From: Nafulsella turpanensis ZLM-10 | GTDB taxonomy: Bacteria; Bacteroidota; Bacteroidia; Cytophagales; Cyclobacteriaceae | Length of the DNA stretch: 60,533 bases | NCBI RefSeq assembly: GCF_000346615.1 | Contig: NZ_ANNU01000041.1 | Location: 1-60,533, forward strand | Direction of reading: 5' to 3' | Shown here: positions 7,673 to 15,907 of the stretch, in pieces | Layout of the letters: every line of letters begins with the position of its first letter | How positions within the stretch are numbered: position 1 is the stretch's first letter | Notes under the pieces: model-generated | Told to the model about the DNA's origin: nothing | Database searches by the model: none | The model's input: the letters and a program-made list of their open reading frames with translations, nothing else | Position numbers and translations under genes: made by a program

Positions 7673-9453
7673 TAGAAATTATTACCCTGTCTTCTCTGTA
7701 CTTCCTTAACTATATGATGCAGGTCTTCACCCCTGGTTATACTCTCAATTGTCACATGAATGTTATTTGCCTGACTCAGCAGCTGTTCAGTTTTGTTAGC
7801 TCTTGTTACATTCGCCCCCTGTGGAAGGTTTACAAGCTCAGGACCACGTTCCCCAACCATTGCCAGACCTTGTTCCTGCATGGTACCACCGTTTGCAAAT
7901 GCTGGTATTGCTGAACTGAAAGCAGCTGTTGCAAGTGATCCGGCAGCTGCTGCCATAGGTGCAGCTAGTGCTAAACCTACCGGCCCCAAAAATGAAGCAT
8001 TCACCAAAGCCCCCTTAACTAATGCTGCCACACCCTGAGCAATTAGGGAACGGATAATTCCATGGGCTGCTTCTTTTGCAGTTGCTGCCAGGTCTTTTAA
8101 GCTTGCACCACCTTGTACGGCTGCATTTAAAAGAGTATCACCAAACTGCTGAAAACTGGCTGTCATAGCCTCTGATATACTGCTGAAAGTGGGAATTAAT
8201 TCATCAAGTTTGCTTTTTAATACTCCTACCTGCTCCGACATAGGAAGCATATTAAGCCCCGTCATAAAGGTTTGAAGACCGGCAAAACTGGTTCCTGTTT
8301 CCTGAAGCACTGCTTTTAACTCTGTGAAGTCCTGTGTCATTGGCTTTACATCCACCGTACCAGCCAGATCAGGAACATCCACGCTCCCAAAATCGGCAGA
8401 TATACCAACGCTCTGCACATTGTCCGGCAGTGGCTTTGCTCTTAAGGCTTGGATCTCTCTTATATCGGCTAACTCCTGCTTTCTGGCTGCATCCTGTTCC
8501 CGAAGGCTTTTATTCATTTCCAGCTGCATGGTCAGAAGTTCAGCCATTTTACCCTGTGTTTCCTCTTCTACCTCTGCAACCGCTGCCTTTAGCTCATAAG
8601 TCTTCTGAAGTTCAGCGTTAGTAATTCTCTCTTCACCCCCAGCCATTTTATTCTTCTGGTTCTGAATCCTCAGTTCTTCTTTTGCTAATGCCTTCTTTTC
8701 CTCAGCCCTCTTCTTTTCTAGTGCAAGGGCTTTGTTCATGAAGGCTAGCCGTTCCTTTTCTGAATAAACATCTTCCTTTTCAAACTCGGTTTTAAGCTTC
8801 TCAACCTCTGCCAGCATTTCCTTTTCCTTAGCCAGGAACTTGATCTTATCCCTTGCCAGCTTGTTTTCAGCATCCCCTAAAGCTTTGCCGTTTTTATAGT
8901 TGTTCACTAGTTCTTCACCAATACCAGCTAAAGCCTGTTTTGCGGCATTTGCAGCCCCTTCAAAGTCACCTGAAAATACCTTCCATATTGCCTCCCCTAC
9001 ATAACCAATCCTTTTAATTAAAGTAGTGACCACCGCACCAATGGTATTGAATGCAGTGTTGATGATCTCCGTCCCTTCCTTCGTTTGGGTAAGGTATACC
9101 ACCAGTGAACCCAAAGCCACCACCAACAAACCGATTCCGGTACCTGCTAAGGCTAATTTGAACCCCTTTAAACCTCCGGTAACACCTTTGATTCCTCCCA
9201 GCATTTGCGGAAAGGCTTCTGTTAGTTCAGCGAACTGGCCACCTATACCGCCCATCGATTCCATAATACCACCAACCATAGTACCGGCTGCTTCCTTCAT
9301 CTCTCCAAAGCCCTTTTTCACGTTCTTTGAATGATTCATAGCCTTAGCACTGAAGTCACGGACCTTGTCCCCAGCTTCCTTTATGTTTTGCTTAAATTCG
9401 GCAGTTTCAGCCCTCAATCTCATTGTGAGGTCAGCCAGCACTTCTTTATTCAT
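7672..9453 (-). CDS. Tail tape measure protein
   Basis: The product is 593 aa. The N-terminus is helical (LTMRLRAETAEFKQNIKEA), as in many tape measures. Hydrophobic stretches at about 100-125 and 470-510 flank long Lys/Glu-rich coiled coils (about 190-330). The C-terminus has the motif ANGGTMQEQG...MVGERGPELV, a common tape-measure ending. It sits directly after the tail-chaperone pair, as expected. It is short for the family, so a short tail of roughly 90 nm would be expected from the usual 0.15 nm per residue. A CGTTTATT motif lies 20 nt before the start. Confidence 0.9.
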   Translation of the reverse strand: MNKEVLADLTMRLRAETAEFKQNIKEAGDKVRDFSAKAMNHSKNVKKGFGEMKEAAGTMVGGIMESMGGIGGQFAELTEAFPQMLGGIKGVTGGLKGFKLALAGTGIGLLVVALGSLVVYLTQTKEGTEIINTAFNTIGAVVTTLIKRIGYVGEAIWKVFSGDFEGAANAAKQALAGIGEELVNNYKNGKALGDAENKLARDKIKFLAKEKEMLAEVEKLKTEFEKEDVYSEKERLAFMNKALALEKKRAEEKKALAKEELRIQNQKNKMAGGEERITNAELQKTYELKAAVAEVEEETQGKMAELLTMQLEMNKSLREQDAARKQELADIREIQALRAKPLPDNVQSVGISADFGSVDVPDLAGTVDVKPMTQDFTELKAVLQETGTSFAGLQTFMTGLNMLPMSEQVGVLKSKLDELIPTFSSISEAMTASFQQFGDTLLNAAVQGGASLKDLAATAKEAAHGIIRSLIAQGVAALVKGALVNASFLGPVGLALAAPMAAAAGSLATAAFSSAIPAFANGGTMQEQGLAMVGERGPELVNLPQGANVTRANKTEQLLSQANNIHVTIESITRGEDLHHIVKEVQRRQGNNF

Positions 9454-9473
9454 ATCCCCTTGTTTATCGATTT

Positions 9474-9481
9474 AATAAACG
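9474..9481 (-). promoter_or_regulatory. CGTTTATT motif before tape measure gene
   Basis: AATCGTTTATTAAA lies 20 nt before the ATG at 9453. Confidence 0.5.
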
Positions 9482-9487
9482 ATTAGA

Positions 9488-9847
9488 TTAATTCAGCCCA
9501 AGCATCACATCCAAGGCAGCAAAGGCATCTTCAGTGTAATTCTCTGGATTGATTTCAAATTCAGGAAGGTCATTATCCCAGGGCATGGGTATAAGGTCAG
9601 AAGGTTTCCTGATGTGACCCTTCTTAAAGTCCTGGTGTGCTCTGTTTATGTGGAAGGTTTGCAGCCTCATTACTTCATATTCATGCTTCCGCTGCTCAAA
9701 GATGATACGGTCCTGAGTGTACATAAAAAAATGTGCCTCTAATGGTGACATCAGAAGCACATCATGAAAAGATATATTACAATAATTAGTGACGTAGGCC
9801 ACCAGATAATTTACATCGGTATTGATCAGCTGATTGAATTCATCCAC
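9488..9847 (-). CDS. Tail assembly chaperone, frameshift extension (gpT-like)
   Basis: As a free ORF it would start at a weak GTG (9847) and give 119 aa. The frame is open without interruption back to the A-run at 9874-9882, so it is far better read as the -1 extension of the gene at 9871-10158. After the slip the new residues are VSGEGSEAEVDEFNQL and then this ORF. It matches the gpG/gpGT arrangement of lambda-like tails: two short ORFs between major tail protein and tape measure, the second reached only by frameshift. The products would coat the tape measure during tail assembly. Confidence 0.8.
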   Translation of the reverse strand: MDEFNQLINTDVNYLVAYVTNYCNISFHDVLLMSPLEAHFFMYTQDRIIFEQRKHEYEVMRLQTFHINRAHQDFKKGHIRKPSDLIPMPWDNDLPEFEINPENYTEDAFAALDVMLGLN

Positions 9848-9870
9848 CTCAGCTTCAGAACCCTCACCGC

Positions 9871-10158
9871 TTACTTTTTTTTAGTGGCAAAGAATTTCGG
9901 CATCACCTGAATAAAATCCATATACAGATCATCCAGAAGTGTTTCCATATCATCCCGTCCATACTTCACAGTAAAGCCTTCAGCAGCCTTACAGCCGTTT
10001 ACATAGGAGTGATAAAACAAACATTCAATATCTTCGAAGGTAAGATCACCATCCAGATCAGCCATGTTCTTACCGGTTTCCTTCTGAAAGTGTTTAAGTG
10101 CATAAAATCCCACCTTAATGGGAAGTTTTTCTTTGTTATATTTTAGATATTCAACCAT
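9871..10158 (-). CDS. Tail assembly chaperone (gpG-like)
   Basis: The product is 95 aa from the ATG at 10158. A TTG one codon earlier is less likely. It is acidic and helical, ending FFATKKK at the slippery run. By place (between major tail protein and tape measure), size and frameshift site it is the gpG-type chaperone. It lies 10 nt after the tail-tube gene. The frameshifted long form continues into 9488-9847. Confidence 0.8.
   Translation of the reverse strand: MVEYLKYNKEKLPIKVGFYALKHFQKETGKNMADLDGDLTFEDIECLFYHSYVNGCKAAEGFTVKYGRDDMETLLDDLYMDFIQVMPKFFATKKK
9874..9880 (-). promoter_or_regulatory. Programmed -1 ribosomal frameshift site A_AAA_AAG
   Basis: In the zero frame the upstream gene ends ACT AAA AAA AAG TAA. 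The heptamer A AAA AAG is the best known bacterial -1 slippery sequence and is followed at once by the stop. A -1 slip reads on as GTA AGC GGT GAG into the frame of 9488-9847, which contains no stop. No strong downstream stem was identified by eye. Confidence 0.85.
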
Positions 10159-10168
10159 CAATTATTGA

Positions 10169-10594
10169 TTATATAGGTGTTGGAACTGTTACTGTAGTGA
10201 GTGCCCCAACTCCCTGAAAGCTTACTGAATAAGTTACTACTTCACCTGTTCCACCTGATTTGCTGATAGAAGTGATCAGTGCCGGTCCTTTTTCATATTC
10301 ATCAGCTGCTGTTTTACTTTCCAGCATCACTTCCACCGGCTGTTTGTTGGTCTTCATGTGCTGAAGCAGATCATAATAAGATGATTCCCCCGTCACTGTT
10401 CCCCTAGTTACTAAACCATCACAGCTGACGTTCCATGATAAGTCCCCAGCAATACCTTCTTTGTACCCTGTGTTATGGATGGTGGTCGTGTCAATAACGT
10501 CCTGTGATACGTCAAAGGAATAAGAAGTCGCCCGTGCAACTGTCTTACCGCCCACCACTATAAATAATTCTTTGCTTAATACTTCGTTAGCCAT
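10169..10594 (-). CDS. Major tail (tube) protein
   Basis: The product is 141 aa from the ATG at 10594 (MANEVLSKELFIVVGG). An in-frame TTG at 10615 would overlap the upstream CGTTTATT motif and is rejected. Features typical of the tail-tube fold include AxxxSYSFDVSQDVIDTTT, a central strand pair and the C-terminal SVSFQGVGAL. It is predicted to assemble into the hexameric tube rings. It is directly followed by the chaperone pair and tape measure, the usual order. Confidence 0.8.
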   Translation of the reverse strand: MANEVLSKELFIVVGGKTVARATSYSFDVSQDVIDTTTIHNTGYKEGIAGDLSWNVSCDGLVTRGTVTGESSYYDLLQHMKTNKQPVEVMLESKTAADEYEKGPALITSISKSGGTGEVVTYSVSFQGVGALTTVTVPTPI

Positions 10595-10613
10595 TTTTCC
10601 CTGTTTACATATC

Positions 10614-10621
10614 AATAAACG
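10614..10621 (-). promoter_or_regulatory. CGTTTATT motif before the tail tube gene
   Basis: AATCGTTTATTGAT lies 20 nt before the ATG at 10594. This spacing helps decide the start in favour of MANEV. Confidence 0.5.
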
Positions 10622-10649
10622 ATTCCGGAAACGGCTCCTGAAGTGGTGG

Positions 10650-10946
10650 TTAGATCAAAACTGAAGCATCTATCTGAACCCCTAATTCAGCACATAGCCA
10701 GTTCACACAATACATATTGTCAACTCCCCATTCCTGATACTTTTCCTGTGGCATTACCTTATTACCCTGAAGTAATACCCGGCTTTCTGTGGTGCTTAAT
10801 CCTTGTTCTGTTTCCACCTGCTTTTGCTCTATTAATTCATAATAGAAGGAAGCGGTTTTGTCGCTCATATTGAAAGGCAGACAGGAAACATTTAAGTGCG
10901 TTGCTGTTCCTGCTGCTGCTATTTGAAAGGGTACTATTTTATACAT
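10650..10946 (-). CDS. Phage hypothetical in tail module
   Basis: The product is 98 aa (MYKIVPFQIAAAGTATHL). No domain was recognised. It has small beta strands and the pattern SDKTASFYYELI in the middle. It lies 17 nt after the 551-aa gene and just before the tail-tube gene, the slot often taken by a tail-completion or minor tail protein, so a structural role is likely. Confidence 0.55.
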   Translation of the reverse strand: MYKIVPFQIAAAGTATHLNVSCLPFNMSDKTASFYYELIEQKQVETEQGLSTTESRVLLQGNKVMPQEKYQEWGVDNMYCVNWLCAELGVQIDASVLI

Positions 10947-10963
10947 CGTTATATTTTTATCGC

Positions 10964-12619
10964 TTAAATTAATTGTATCTGCTTCCTCACTCCGTTTGCA
11001 GTGAAATAAAGGTTTGTTCCATCTGTTTCAATGTTACCATCAACGGGAGTTGAAGGAAGGGGATTAGTTGAAAGATGAAGTGCCCCGTTTACCTGAAGGG
11101 CTTGCCCGTTGTCGAATGATTTATTTACTAAAACTCTACCGTTAAACTGTGCTGACTCTATAAACATTCTTAAATCTTCATTCCATTTATATGGAAATTC
11201 ATGTTGGCTTCCTTTACCCTGATCGCCCGGCCTTGCTGATAGTAACCTTATTTGATTTATAGATATTCCAGCCCCCGAAACATGCTTAATTGTTACCCTG
11301 TAATAGGAGTGTTCCCCATAATTAAACAAGCGATAGAAGCCTAAATCGCCCGAATAACCGTTTATGGATTCATGTTTCACCACCCATGTTATCCCATCAG
11401 TGGAACTTTCAAACGTCACTTCTTGCTCGTGTGCAGGTGTCCATGCGTGACCAATTACCAGCCACATTCCATTTGAGTAATTTAACTGTCCTGAACCATT
11501 AAAAGTCCACCTTCCAGCTTTTCGTGTTAAAGCTGCATCTACAACCTCTATTCTTCCATCGTTCTTTTGAGAAAAAAGATACTTATCAACTGGTGCAGCT
11601 GTCCAAGTGGTACCGTCAAATGTTTCATAAGTAACATCAACAAAACGAGTAAAAGCAAAGAGGTCATGCCATATATTTCCAAAGGGCTGTTGTGTTAATG
11701 AACTGTCGTAATCATTAGTTGACCAGTTTGCGGGGTACCGGGTTGTTATTGCATTAGGGTTTGGAACAAATGTGCTTCCGTGAAATTCATTGTCCTCATT
11801 CCTCTTCGCTACATTCCCACTGAGTTTACTATCATCAAGCGTAGTAAAAGCAGGTTCAGCCCCTATTTCTGCTGCTGTATGGCTGTGGTTAATGCTCGAA
11901 TAATCAGTATCGTGATTATGGGAATCAATCTTATTTTCCAATATCCCCAAAGCCATCCTTACACTATCAGTTGCAGCAATCGCCCTTGTGGTAGCTTGCT
12001 TTACATAGCCGGAAAGCTTGCTAAGAACAGACCGTTCTTCTGTGAAATATTGGTTGGTCGTACCTTCTGCTAATCCATCAGTGTTATCAGGAACAGCATT
12101 CTGCACATAGGTTTCAGTAGCGTAGCCGGTAAGATCAGGAGCCGGTGCATTAGTAGCAACATAGTCATGAACTTCCTGCTTAGTATAGTATTGAGAAAGT
12201 CGCTCTTTGAATGCTTCTAAAGTTGCTTTTATATACGCCCATAAACCGGCCTTGCTTCCATCACTGTAAAGGGTGAATTTTAAGGTGCTTTGCTGCACTC
12301 CCAGATCAGGATCAGGAAAGATGGGAACCGATCCTGAATAGTGAATATCCCGGCAATGTTCCCACGGATGGTTCAAAAACAAGTCCTTAACCTGTGCATT
12401 ATAACCCATTAAAGATAATGAATCAGGATGCAGAAGCTTAATTATTAAAGCAACATCATTCGCATAATCCTTAGTATCTAAAGTATTGTTGCTCCCGGCT
12501 TCATTCAGTTCATAAACTATCTGAAGTTGTGTCGAATCAACATCAGTGTCTATAATATTAAAGTGAGTGTTCCCCACCCCTGAAAGCAAAGCATATATTT
12601 CTTCTGTTAGTTGTATCAT
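10964..12619 (-). CDS. Fusion of tail-completion-like N-terminus with fibre-like C-terminus
   Basis: The product is 551 aa. The first 150 residues sit where the tail terminator or completion protein of a siphovirus normally lies, next to the HK97 gp10-like gene, and have a mixed alpha/beta pattern. From about 155 the sequence changes to fibre style: YYTKQEVHDYVAT, TGYATETYVQNAV, LSGYVKQ, and INHSHTAAEIGAEP repeats, then a beta-rich domain of about 200 residues. The end reads TNPLPSTPVDGNIETDGTN and YFTANGVRKQIQ, a common fibre C-terminus. It may attach a side fibre to the tail or neck. The domain call for the N-terminus rests mainly on gene order. It overlaps the gp10-like gene by 1 nt. Confidence 0.6.
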   Translation of the reverse strand: MIQLTEEIYALLSGVGNTHFNIIDTDVDSTQLQIVYELNEAGSNNTLDTKDYANDVALIIKLLHPDSLSLMGYNAQVKDLFLNHPWEHCRDIHYSGSVPIFPDPDLGVQQSTLKFTLYSDGSKAGLWAYIKATLEAFKERLSQYYTKQEVHDYVATNAPAPDLTGYATETYVQNAVPDNTDGLAEGTTNQYFTEERSVLSKLSGYVKQATTRAIAATDSVRMALGILENKIDSHNHDTDYSSINHSHTAAEIGAEPAFTTLDDSKLSGNVAKRNEDNEFHGSTFVPNPNAITTRYPANWSTNDYDSSLTQQPFGNIWHDLFAFTRFVDVTYETFDGTTWTAAPVDKYLFSQKNDGRIEVVDAALTRKAGRWTFNGSGQLNYSNGMWLVIGHAWTPAHEQEVTFESSTDGITWVVKHESINGYSGDLGFYRLFNYGEHSYYRVTIKHVSGAGISINQIRLLSARPGDQGKGSQHEFPYKWNEDLRMFIESAQFNGRVLVNKSFDNGQALQVNGALHLSTNPLPSTPVDGNIETDGTNLYFTANGVRKQIQLI

Positions 12620-13074
12620 TATTTTCTGAATGTCTTATTATACTTCTTAACCACCCTTTTTACCAGCTTCAGATAATTGGTATTGAACATCTGTATTACC
12701 TCATCAATGGTATTGTCAATGGACTCCCGCACGAACGGATCAGGCTGTGTAATTGCCCCCCTGTCAGCCCCTTTTCTGGTTTCTCTCTTCTTAGTGCCAT
12801 ATTCCAGGAAGCGTACCATCCATCCCTTCTTACTAGTCACGCCAACCGTTACCCCAGTCATATCTTCAGGGTCCCTTTTGATCATGATAGATTCCCGGAT
12901 ATGATCCCCTTCTGAATCAGGTGCATTTGCTTGCATTTCCTTCTTCACTATGTTAGCAGCTTTCCGGTTAAGCTTGTACAATATCTCTGCCTGGAATTCC
13001 ATGGGTAGCTGCTTCATCATATCATCCACCTCCCTGAATCCTTCAAGTTCAAAACCTGATTCCTTCTTACTCAT
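12619..13074 (-). CDS. HK97 gp10-like tail/neck protein
   Basis: The product is 151 aa. A helical N-terminus (FREVDDMMKQLPMEFQAEIL) is followed by a helix ending APDSEGDHIRESI and the family signature VRFLEYGTKK, then a helical C-terminus. HK97 gp10 family proteins bridge connector and tail tube. It overlaps the head-closure gene by 8 nt and is in the usual order. Confidence 0.85.
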   Translation of the reverse strand: MSKKESGFELEGFREVDDMMKQLPMEFQAEILYKLNRKAANIVKKEMQANAPDSEGDHIRESIMIKRDPEDMTGVTVGVTSKKGWMVRFLEYGTKKRETRKGADRGAITQPDPFVRESIDNTIDEVIQMFNTNYLKLVKRVVKKYNKTFRK

Positions 13075-13381
13075 TCCGCACCCCCTTAATTATCTGGCCG
13101 GTTCCATCAGGCAAAGGCTGTATCCCTAAAATCCTGTAATCATCCCCATTGAACCTGATAAAGTGATTGTAAGTAACAAGCGGATAATTCCTAATAATGA
13201 AGGTAGATTCAGTGGTAAAAAGAACCCTGTCATCATTAGTGGCCACCTTTCCCATGGTGGTCTGTACATCAGCACTCACGGCAGCAACCAACACTTCAGA
13301 TTCCGTGGTGGAACCTATGGAATTTTTAGTTTTTACCTTCTCCCAGACCTCTATTTTATATTTAAGTTTGTATGCCAGCAT
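13067..13381 (-). CDS. Head closure / head-tail joining protein
   Basis: The product is 104 aa, a small beta-barrel type (YKIEVWEKVKTKNSIGSTTE, then FNGDDYRILGIQPLPDGTG). This resembles the phage head-tail joining family, SPP1 gp16-like, that seals the connector after packaging. The position between the gp6-like connector and gp10-like gene agrees. It overlaps its upstream neighbour by 1 nt. Confidence 0.8.
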   Translation of the reverse strand: MLAYKLKYKIEVWEKVKTKNSIGSTTESEVLVAAVSADVQTTMGKVATNDDRVLFTTESTFIIRNYPLVTYNHFIRFNGDDYRILGIQPLPDGTGQIIKGVRNE

Positions 13382-13926
13382 CAGAATATATTTATCCGCT
13401 TATGATAATTTAAGAGGTTTTCAAAGGCTTTATTCAGCTGGAATGATCCGGATGTATATGATGCTCTTTCTATATCATATAAGTCCGTCAGCTTAATTAA
13501 AATCGCTTGCTTTACTACCGGTGGAATGGTTAAAGCATCAAAGCCACACTTAAAATTAATAGTCATTTCAGTGGCATCAATCCAGCTATCAAAAGTGATG
13601 GTGAACTGACGATCTTCCGCTTCTACTTCAAAGGCTGTTACAGTAATTGTCTGGTTGTAACGGTCCGTATAAGTGATAGAGTCAATTCCATAAAAGTGAC
13701 CTCTGTTAATAGTGATCTTTGTACCTGAGAATTCCCCTGTCTTAGTTTCAAAAGAGGTGAGGGCAATAACATTTTCAATGTAATTCCCGGCCATATCTGT
13801 GGCTACCTTCAGAAGGTTATTTAATTCAATATCATCAGCCGTGTAAGCTTCAGAAACCTTTGTCTGGTGCTTTATCTCCTGAAGGGTGATATGGTTAAAA
13901 GTCCTGCTTATTACCTTTGTTCTCAT
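13381..13926 (-). CDS. HK97 gp6-like head-tail connector
   Basis: The product is 181 aa. N-terminal helices read ITLQEIKHQTKV and DDIELNNLLKVATDMAGNYIE, the usual start of gp6-like connectors. A beta insertion follows, and the C-terminal helix pair is IPPVVKQAILIKLTDLYDIE. It forms the ring below the portal. It is the first gene after the capsid terminator and has a CGTTTATT motif only 6 nt before its ATG, so it probably starts a separate transcript. Confidence 0.85.
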   Translation of the reverse strand: MRTKVISRTFNHITLQEIKHQTKVSEAYTADDIELNNLLKVATDMAGNYIENVIALTSFETKTGEFSGTKITINRGHFYGIDSITYTDRYNQTITVTAFEVEAEDRQFTITFDSWIDATEMTINFKCGFDALTIPPVVKQAILIKLTDLYDIERASYTSGSFQLNKAFENLLNYHKRINIF

Positions 13927-13931
13927 GCCTT

Positions 13932-13939
13932 AATAAACG
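13932..13939 (-). promoter_or_regulatory. CGTTTATT motif between capsid terminator and gp6 gene
   Basis: TATCGTTTATTAAG lies between the capsid terminator hairpin (13951-13975) and the ATG at 13926. Transcription must restart here, which is the best evidence that the motif is part of a promoter. Confidence 0.6.
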
Positions 13940-13950
13940 ATACATAAAAA

Positions 13951-13975
13951 AAGGACCACCATCACGGCAGTCCCT
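13951..13975 (-). terminator. Terminator after major capsid gene
   Basis: Read leftward, GGGACTGCC and GGTGGTCC form a hairpin with two G-U pairs, followed by TTTTTTT. It allows high capsid transcription to end before the connector genes. Confidence 0.75.
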
Positions 13976-14001
13976 TTAAAAACAAATTACTTATTACTTA
14001 A

Positions 14002-15237
14002 TTACAAGTTCACGTTCTGGATTGAACGGAAAGCGTAAGGATTCACAGCAGTTGATCCCATTCTGAGGAAAGTGACTTTAATGTTACCTGAGTTAGATGC
14101 AGTGAAAGGGTCCATAAGAATTTCAGTTGCACCTGAGAAGTAAGCTGCATAAGCTTCTTTAAAATCACCGTAAATCAGTTTATATTTTGCAGCTGTTGGA
14201 GTAGTACCAGTTGTTGCAGGTACGAATGGAACCTTTGTACCACCATTCACCGCCTGATCACCATCGATTACATCACCTTCCAGGATAAACCTTCCGCTTC
14301 CAGTGTCCTTACTGATAGACTTCAGTTCATTGTAAAGTTCTTTACCAGCGATAAAGCGACCGTTCACGATATCATCAACTTCAACCCCGGCCTTCAGTTT
14401 CATTAAATCTTTCCACACCAATACAGCCCCGGCAGCAGCTTCATCACGTCCGGTTAAGGTCATATAAGAATCTCCAACAATTTTCTTAATAATGTCTTCA
14501 GATACCGCTTTTTCAATTGCTCTTTCCATCTGAGCTAAGAAGTCAGGCATTGTAGCAGTTTGTGCCAGATATGAACGGCTGAAGTTCTTCCAACCCTGTA
14601 TTCTCTTAGCAGAAAGTACGGCTGTTTTCTCTGCATAAGTAGATTCACTTACTGCAACACCCTCTTCATAAATTCCTGCATTCAGACCTTTTGAGAAGTT
14701 CAACGCGATATTAGCAGATGCATTATTATAAACAGTTACCCCTAATTTTTCCAGGATTCCACCTTCAACAGCAGCACCGCTTAATTCAGATAACTGCTGA
14801 ATGTGACCACTCTGACCGGCAGCTGTAAAACTACGCTTAACCTGCTCAGGAATCACTAAACCTGATGCTGTGTGACCATGGGAACGCATTTGATTAACGC
14901 CTTCCTGGTGCATCTCAGCTTCAAAGCCTTCCAGTTTTCCATTCAGGAATCCTGAAACCGCTTTTGAAATATCGTACTTACGTACTTCCTTTTGTTCTTT
15001 TGTTTCCACTTCTTTTTTCATATCGCCTTTCAGTAAGGTCAGGTTGAATCTTTCTTCCTCTTCTACAGTAGAAATTTCAGCATCCAGTTCTTCAATCAGC
15101 TGCTTAATTGCATCCCACTTTTCAAGCTCTTCAGGGTTTTTGAATCTCTTTTCCTGCTCTGCTTTTTCGGTTATGGAAGTCAATTCTTTAATTTTATTTG
15201 CTCTTTGTTCTTTAAGCTCGTTTACTCTTTTATTCAT
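14002..15237 (-). CDS. Major capsid protein, HK97 fold with N-terminal scaffold domain
   Basis: The product is 411 aa. Residues 1-75 are a highly charged coiled coil (KELTSITEKAEQEKRF, EELDAEISTVEEEERF), the delta/scaffold domain that the prohead protease removes. The remainder matches the HK97 capsid family: a segment reading GLVIPEQVKRSF, YAEKTAVLSAKRIQGW, and the C-terminal YKLIYGDFKEAYAAYFSG and PYAFRSIQNV. It is preceded by the protease gene and followed by a terminator, as expected for the most abundant virion protein. Confidence 0.93.
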   Translation of the reverse strand: MNKRVNELKEQRANKIKELTSITEKAEQEKRFKNPEELEKWDAIKQLIEELDAEISTVEEEERFNLTLLKGDMKKEVETKEQKEVRKYDISKAVSGFLNGKLEGFEAEMHQEGVNQMRSHGHTASGLVIPEQVKRSFTAAGQSGHIQQLSELSGAAVEGGILEKLGVTVYNNASANIALNFSKGLNAGIYEEGVAVSESTYAEKTAVLSAKRIQGWKNFSRSYLAQTATMPDFLAQMERAIEKAVSEDIIKKIVGDSYMTLTGRDEAAAGAVLVWKDLMKLKAGVEVDDIVNGRFIAGKELYNELKSISKDTGSGRFILEGDVIDGDQAVNGGTKVPFVPATTGTTPTAAKYKLIYGDFKEAYAAYFSGATEILMDPFTASNSGNIKVTFLRMGSTAVNPYAFRSIQNVNL

Positions 15238-15259
15238 GCTTCTTTTGCTTTTATACAGG

Positions 15260-15267
15260 AATAAACG
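15260..15267 (-). promoter_or_regulatory. CGTTTATT motif before the capsid gene
   Basis: AATCGTTTATTCCTG lies 22 nt before the ATG at 15237. Confidence 0.5.
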
Positions 15268-15271
15268 ATTC

Positions 15272-15907
15272 TTAACTAAGCTTTAAAATCTCAATCTTCA
15301 GCTGATCAAAATAGGTGTCAGGCACTTCTTCCACCACCGGTTGTCCCTGCTCCTGAAACTCTTCAAAAGACCGTTGTGCAACAGCTATATCAGTACTGGA
15401 ATAAGCACCATCCACCACAGCAGCTACATCATGAAGGGAATTAATTTTGCTAATGTAACGGATGTTATTCCCCTCTTCATCACGCTCCCAGCGTTCATGT
15501 TCCTTTGTCACTGTAAAGACAAAACTACATTCAAAGACCTCCCCTGAATCAATCCTTTTATAAGTATCATTCGCGGTGGTGGTATCATTCAGAATTGCCC
15601 TGAAGAACAGCCCTTTTTCATCAGTTGAAAGGGTCAATGTTTCCACACCTTTGGACCGGTTCAGCCTGCTTAAAGGTTCGTTCCGGTTGTGCTGATAAGT
15701 AAAGACCACATCTAAATCTTCAGCCTTCAGTACATCATCAAAAGCACCCCGTTCAATCACCTCATAAAACAGCTTTCCGTTCTCAAACAGCAGCTTACTT
15801 CTGTGGTTAAAGACAGCTGCATAACCTTCTATAATTTTATTCCCTGCTTCGTCTTTTAAAGCCCTGGTGTTAAACTCAGCACCTATTAATATTCTTTTCT
15901 CTTTCAT
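15272..15907 (-). CDS. Prohead protease, HK97 family (S78)
   Basis: The product is 211 aa. The N-terminus has IIEGYAAVFNHRSK, the family's opening strand. The catalytic His lies in the motif TYQHN (H73) and the catalytic Ser in FECSF (S128). This is the His-Ser pair of the herpes-like protease fold. It cuts the capsid scaffold domain during head maturation. Its ATG overlaps the portal stop by 4 nt (ATGA). Confidence 0.92.
   Translation of the reverse strand: MKEKRILIGAEFNTRALKDEAGNKIIEGYAAVFNHRSKLLFENGKLFYEVIERGAFDDVLKAEDLDVVFTYQHNRNEPLSRLNRSKGVETLTLSTDEKGLFFRAILNDTTTANDTYKRIDSGEVFECSFVFTVTKEHERWERDEEGNNIRYISKINSLHDVAAVVDGAYSSTDIAVAQRSFEEFQEQGQPVVEEVPDTYFDQLKIEILKLS

Noticed and set aside
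8324-9334. Plus-strand ORFs within the tape-measure gene
   Set aside because: Antisense shadows of an Ala/Lys/Glu-rich coding sequence.
10595-10615. TTG start giving a longer tail-tube protein
   Set aside because: It would place the start inside the CGTTTATT motif. MANEV at 10594 has normal spacing.
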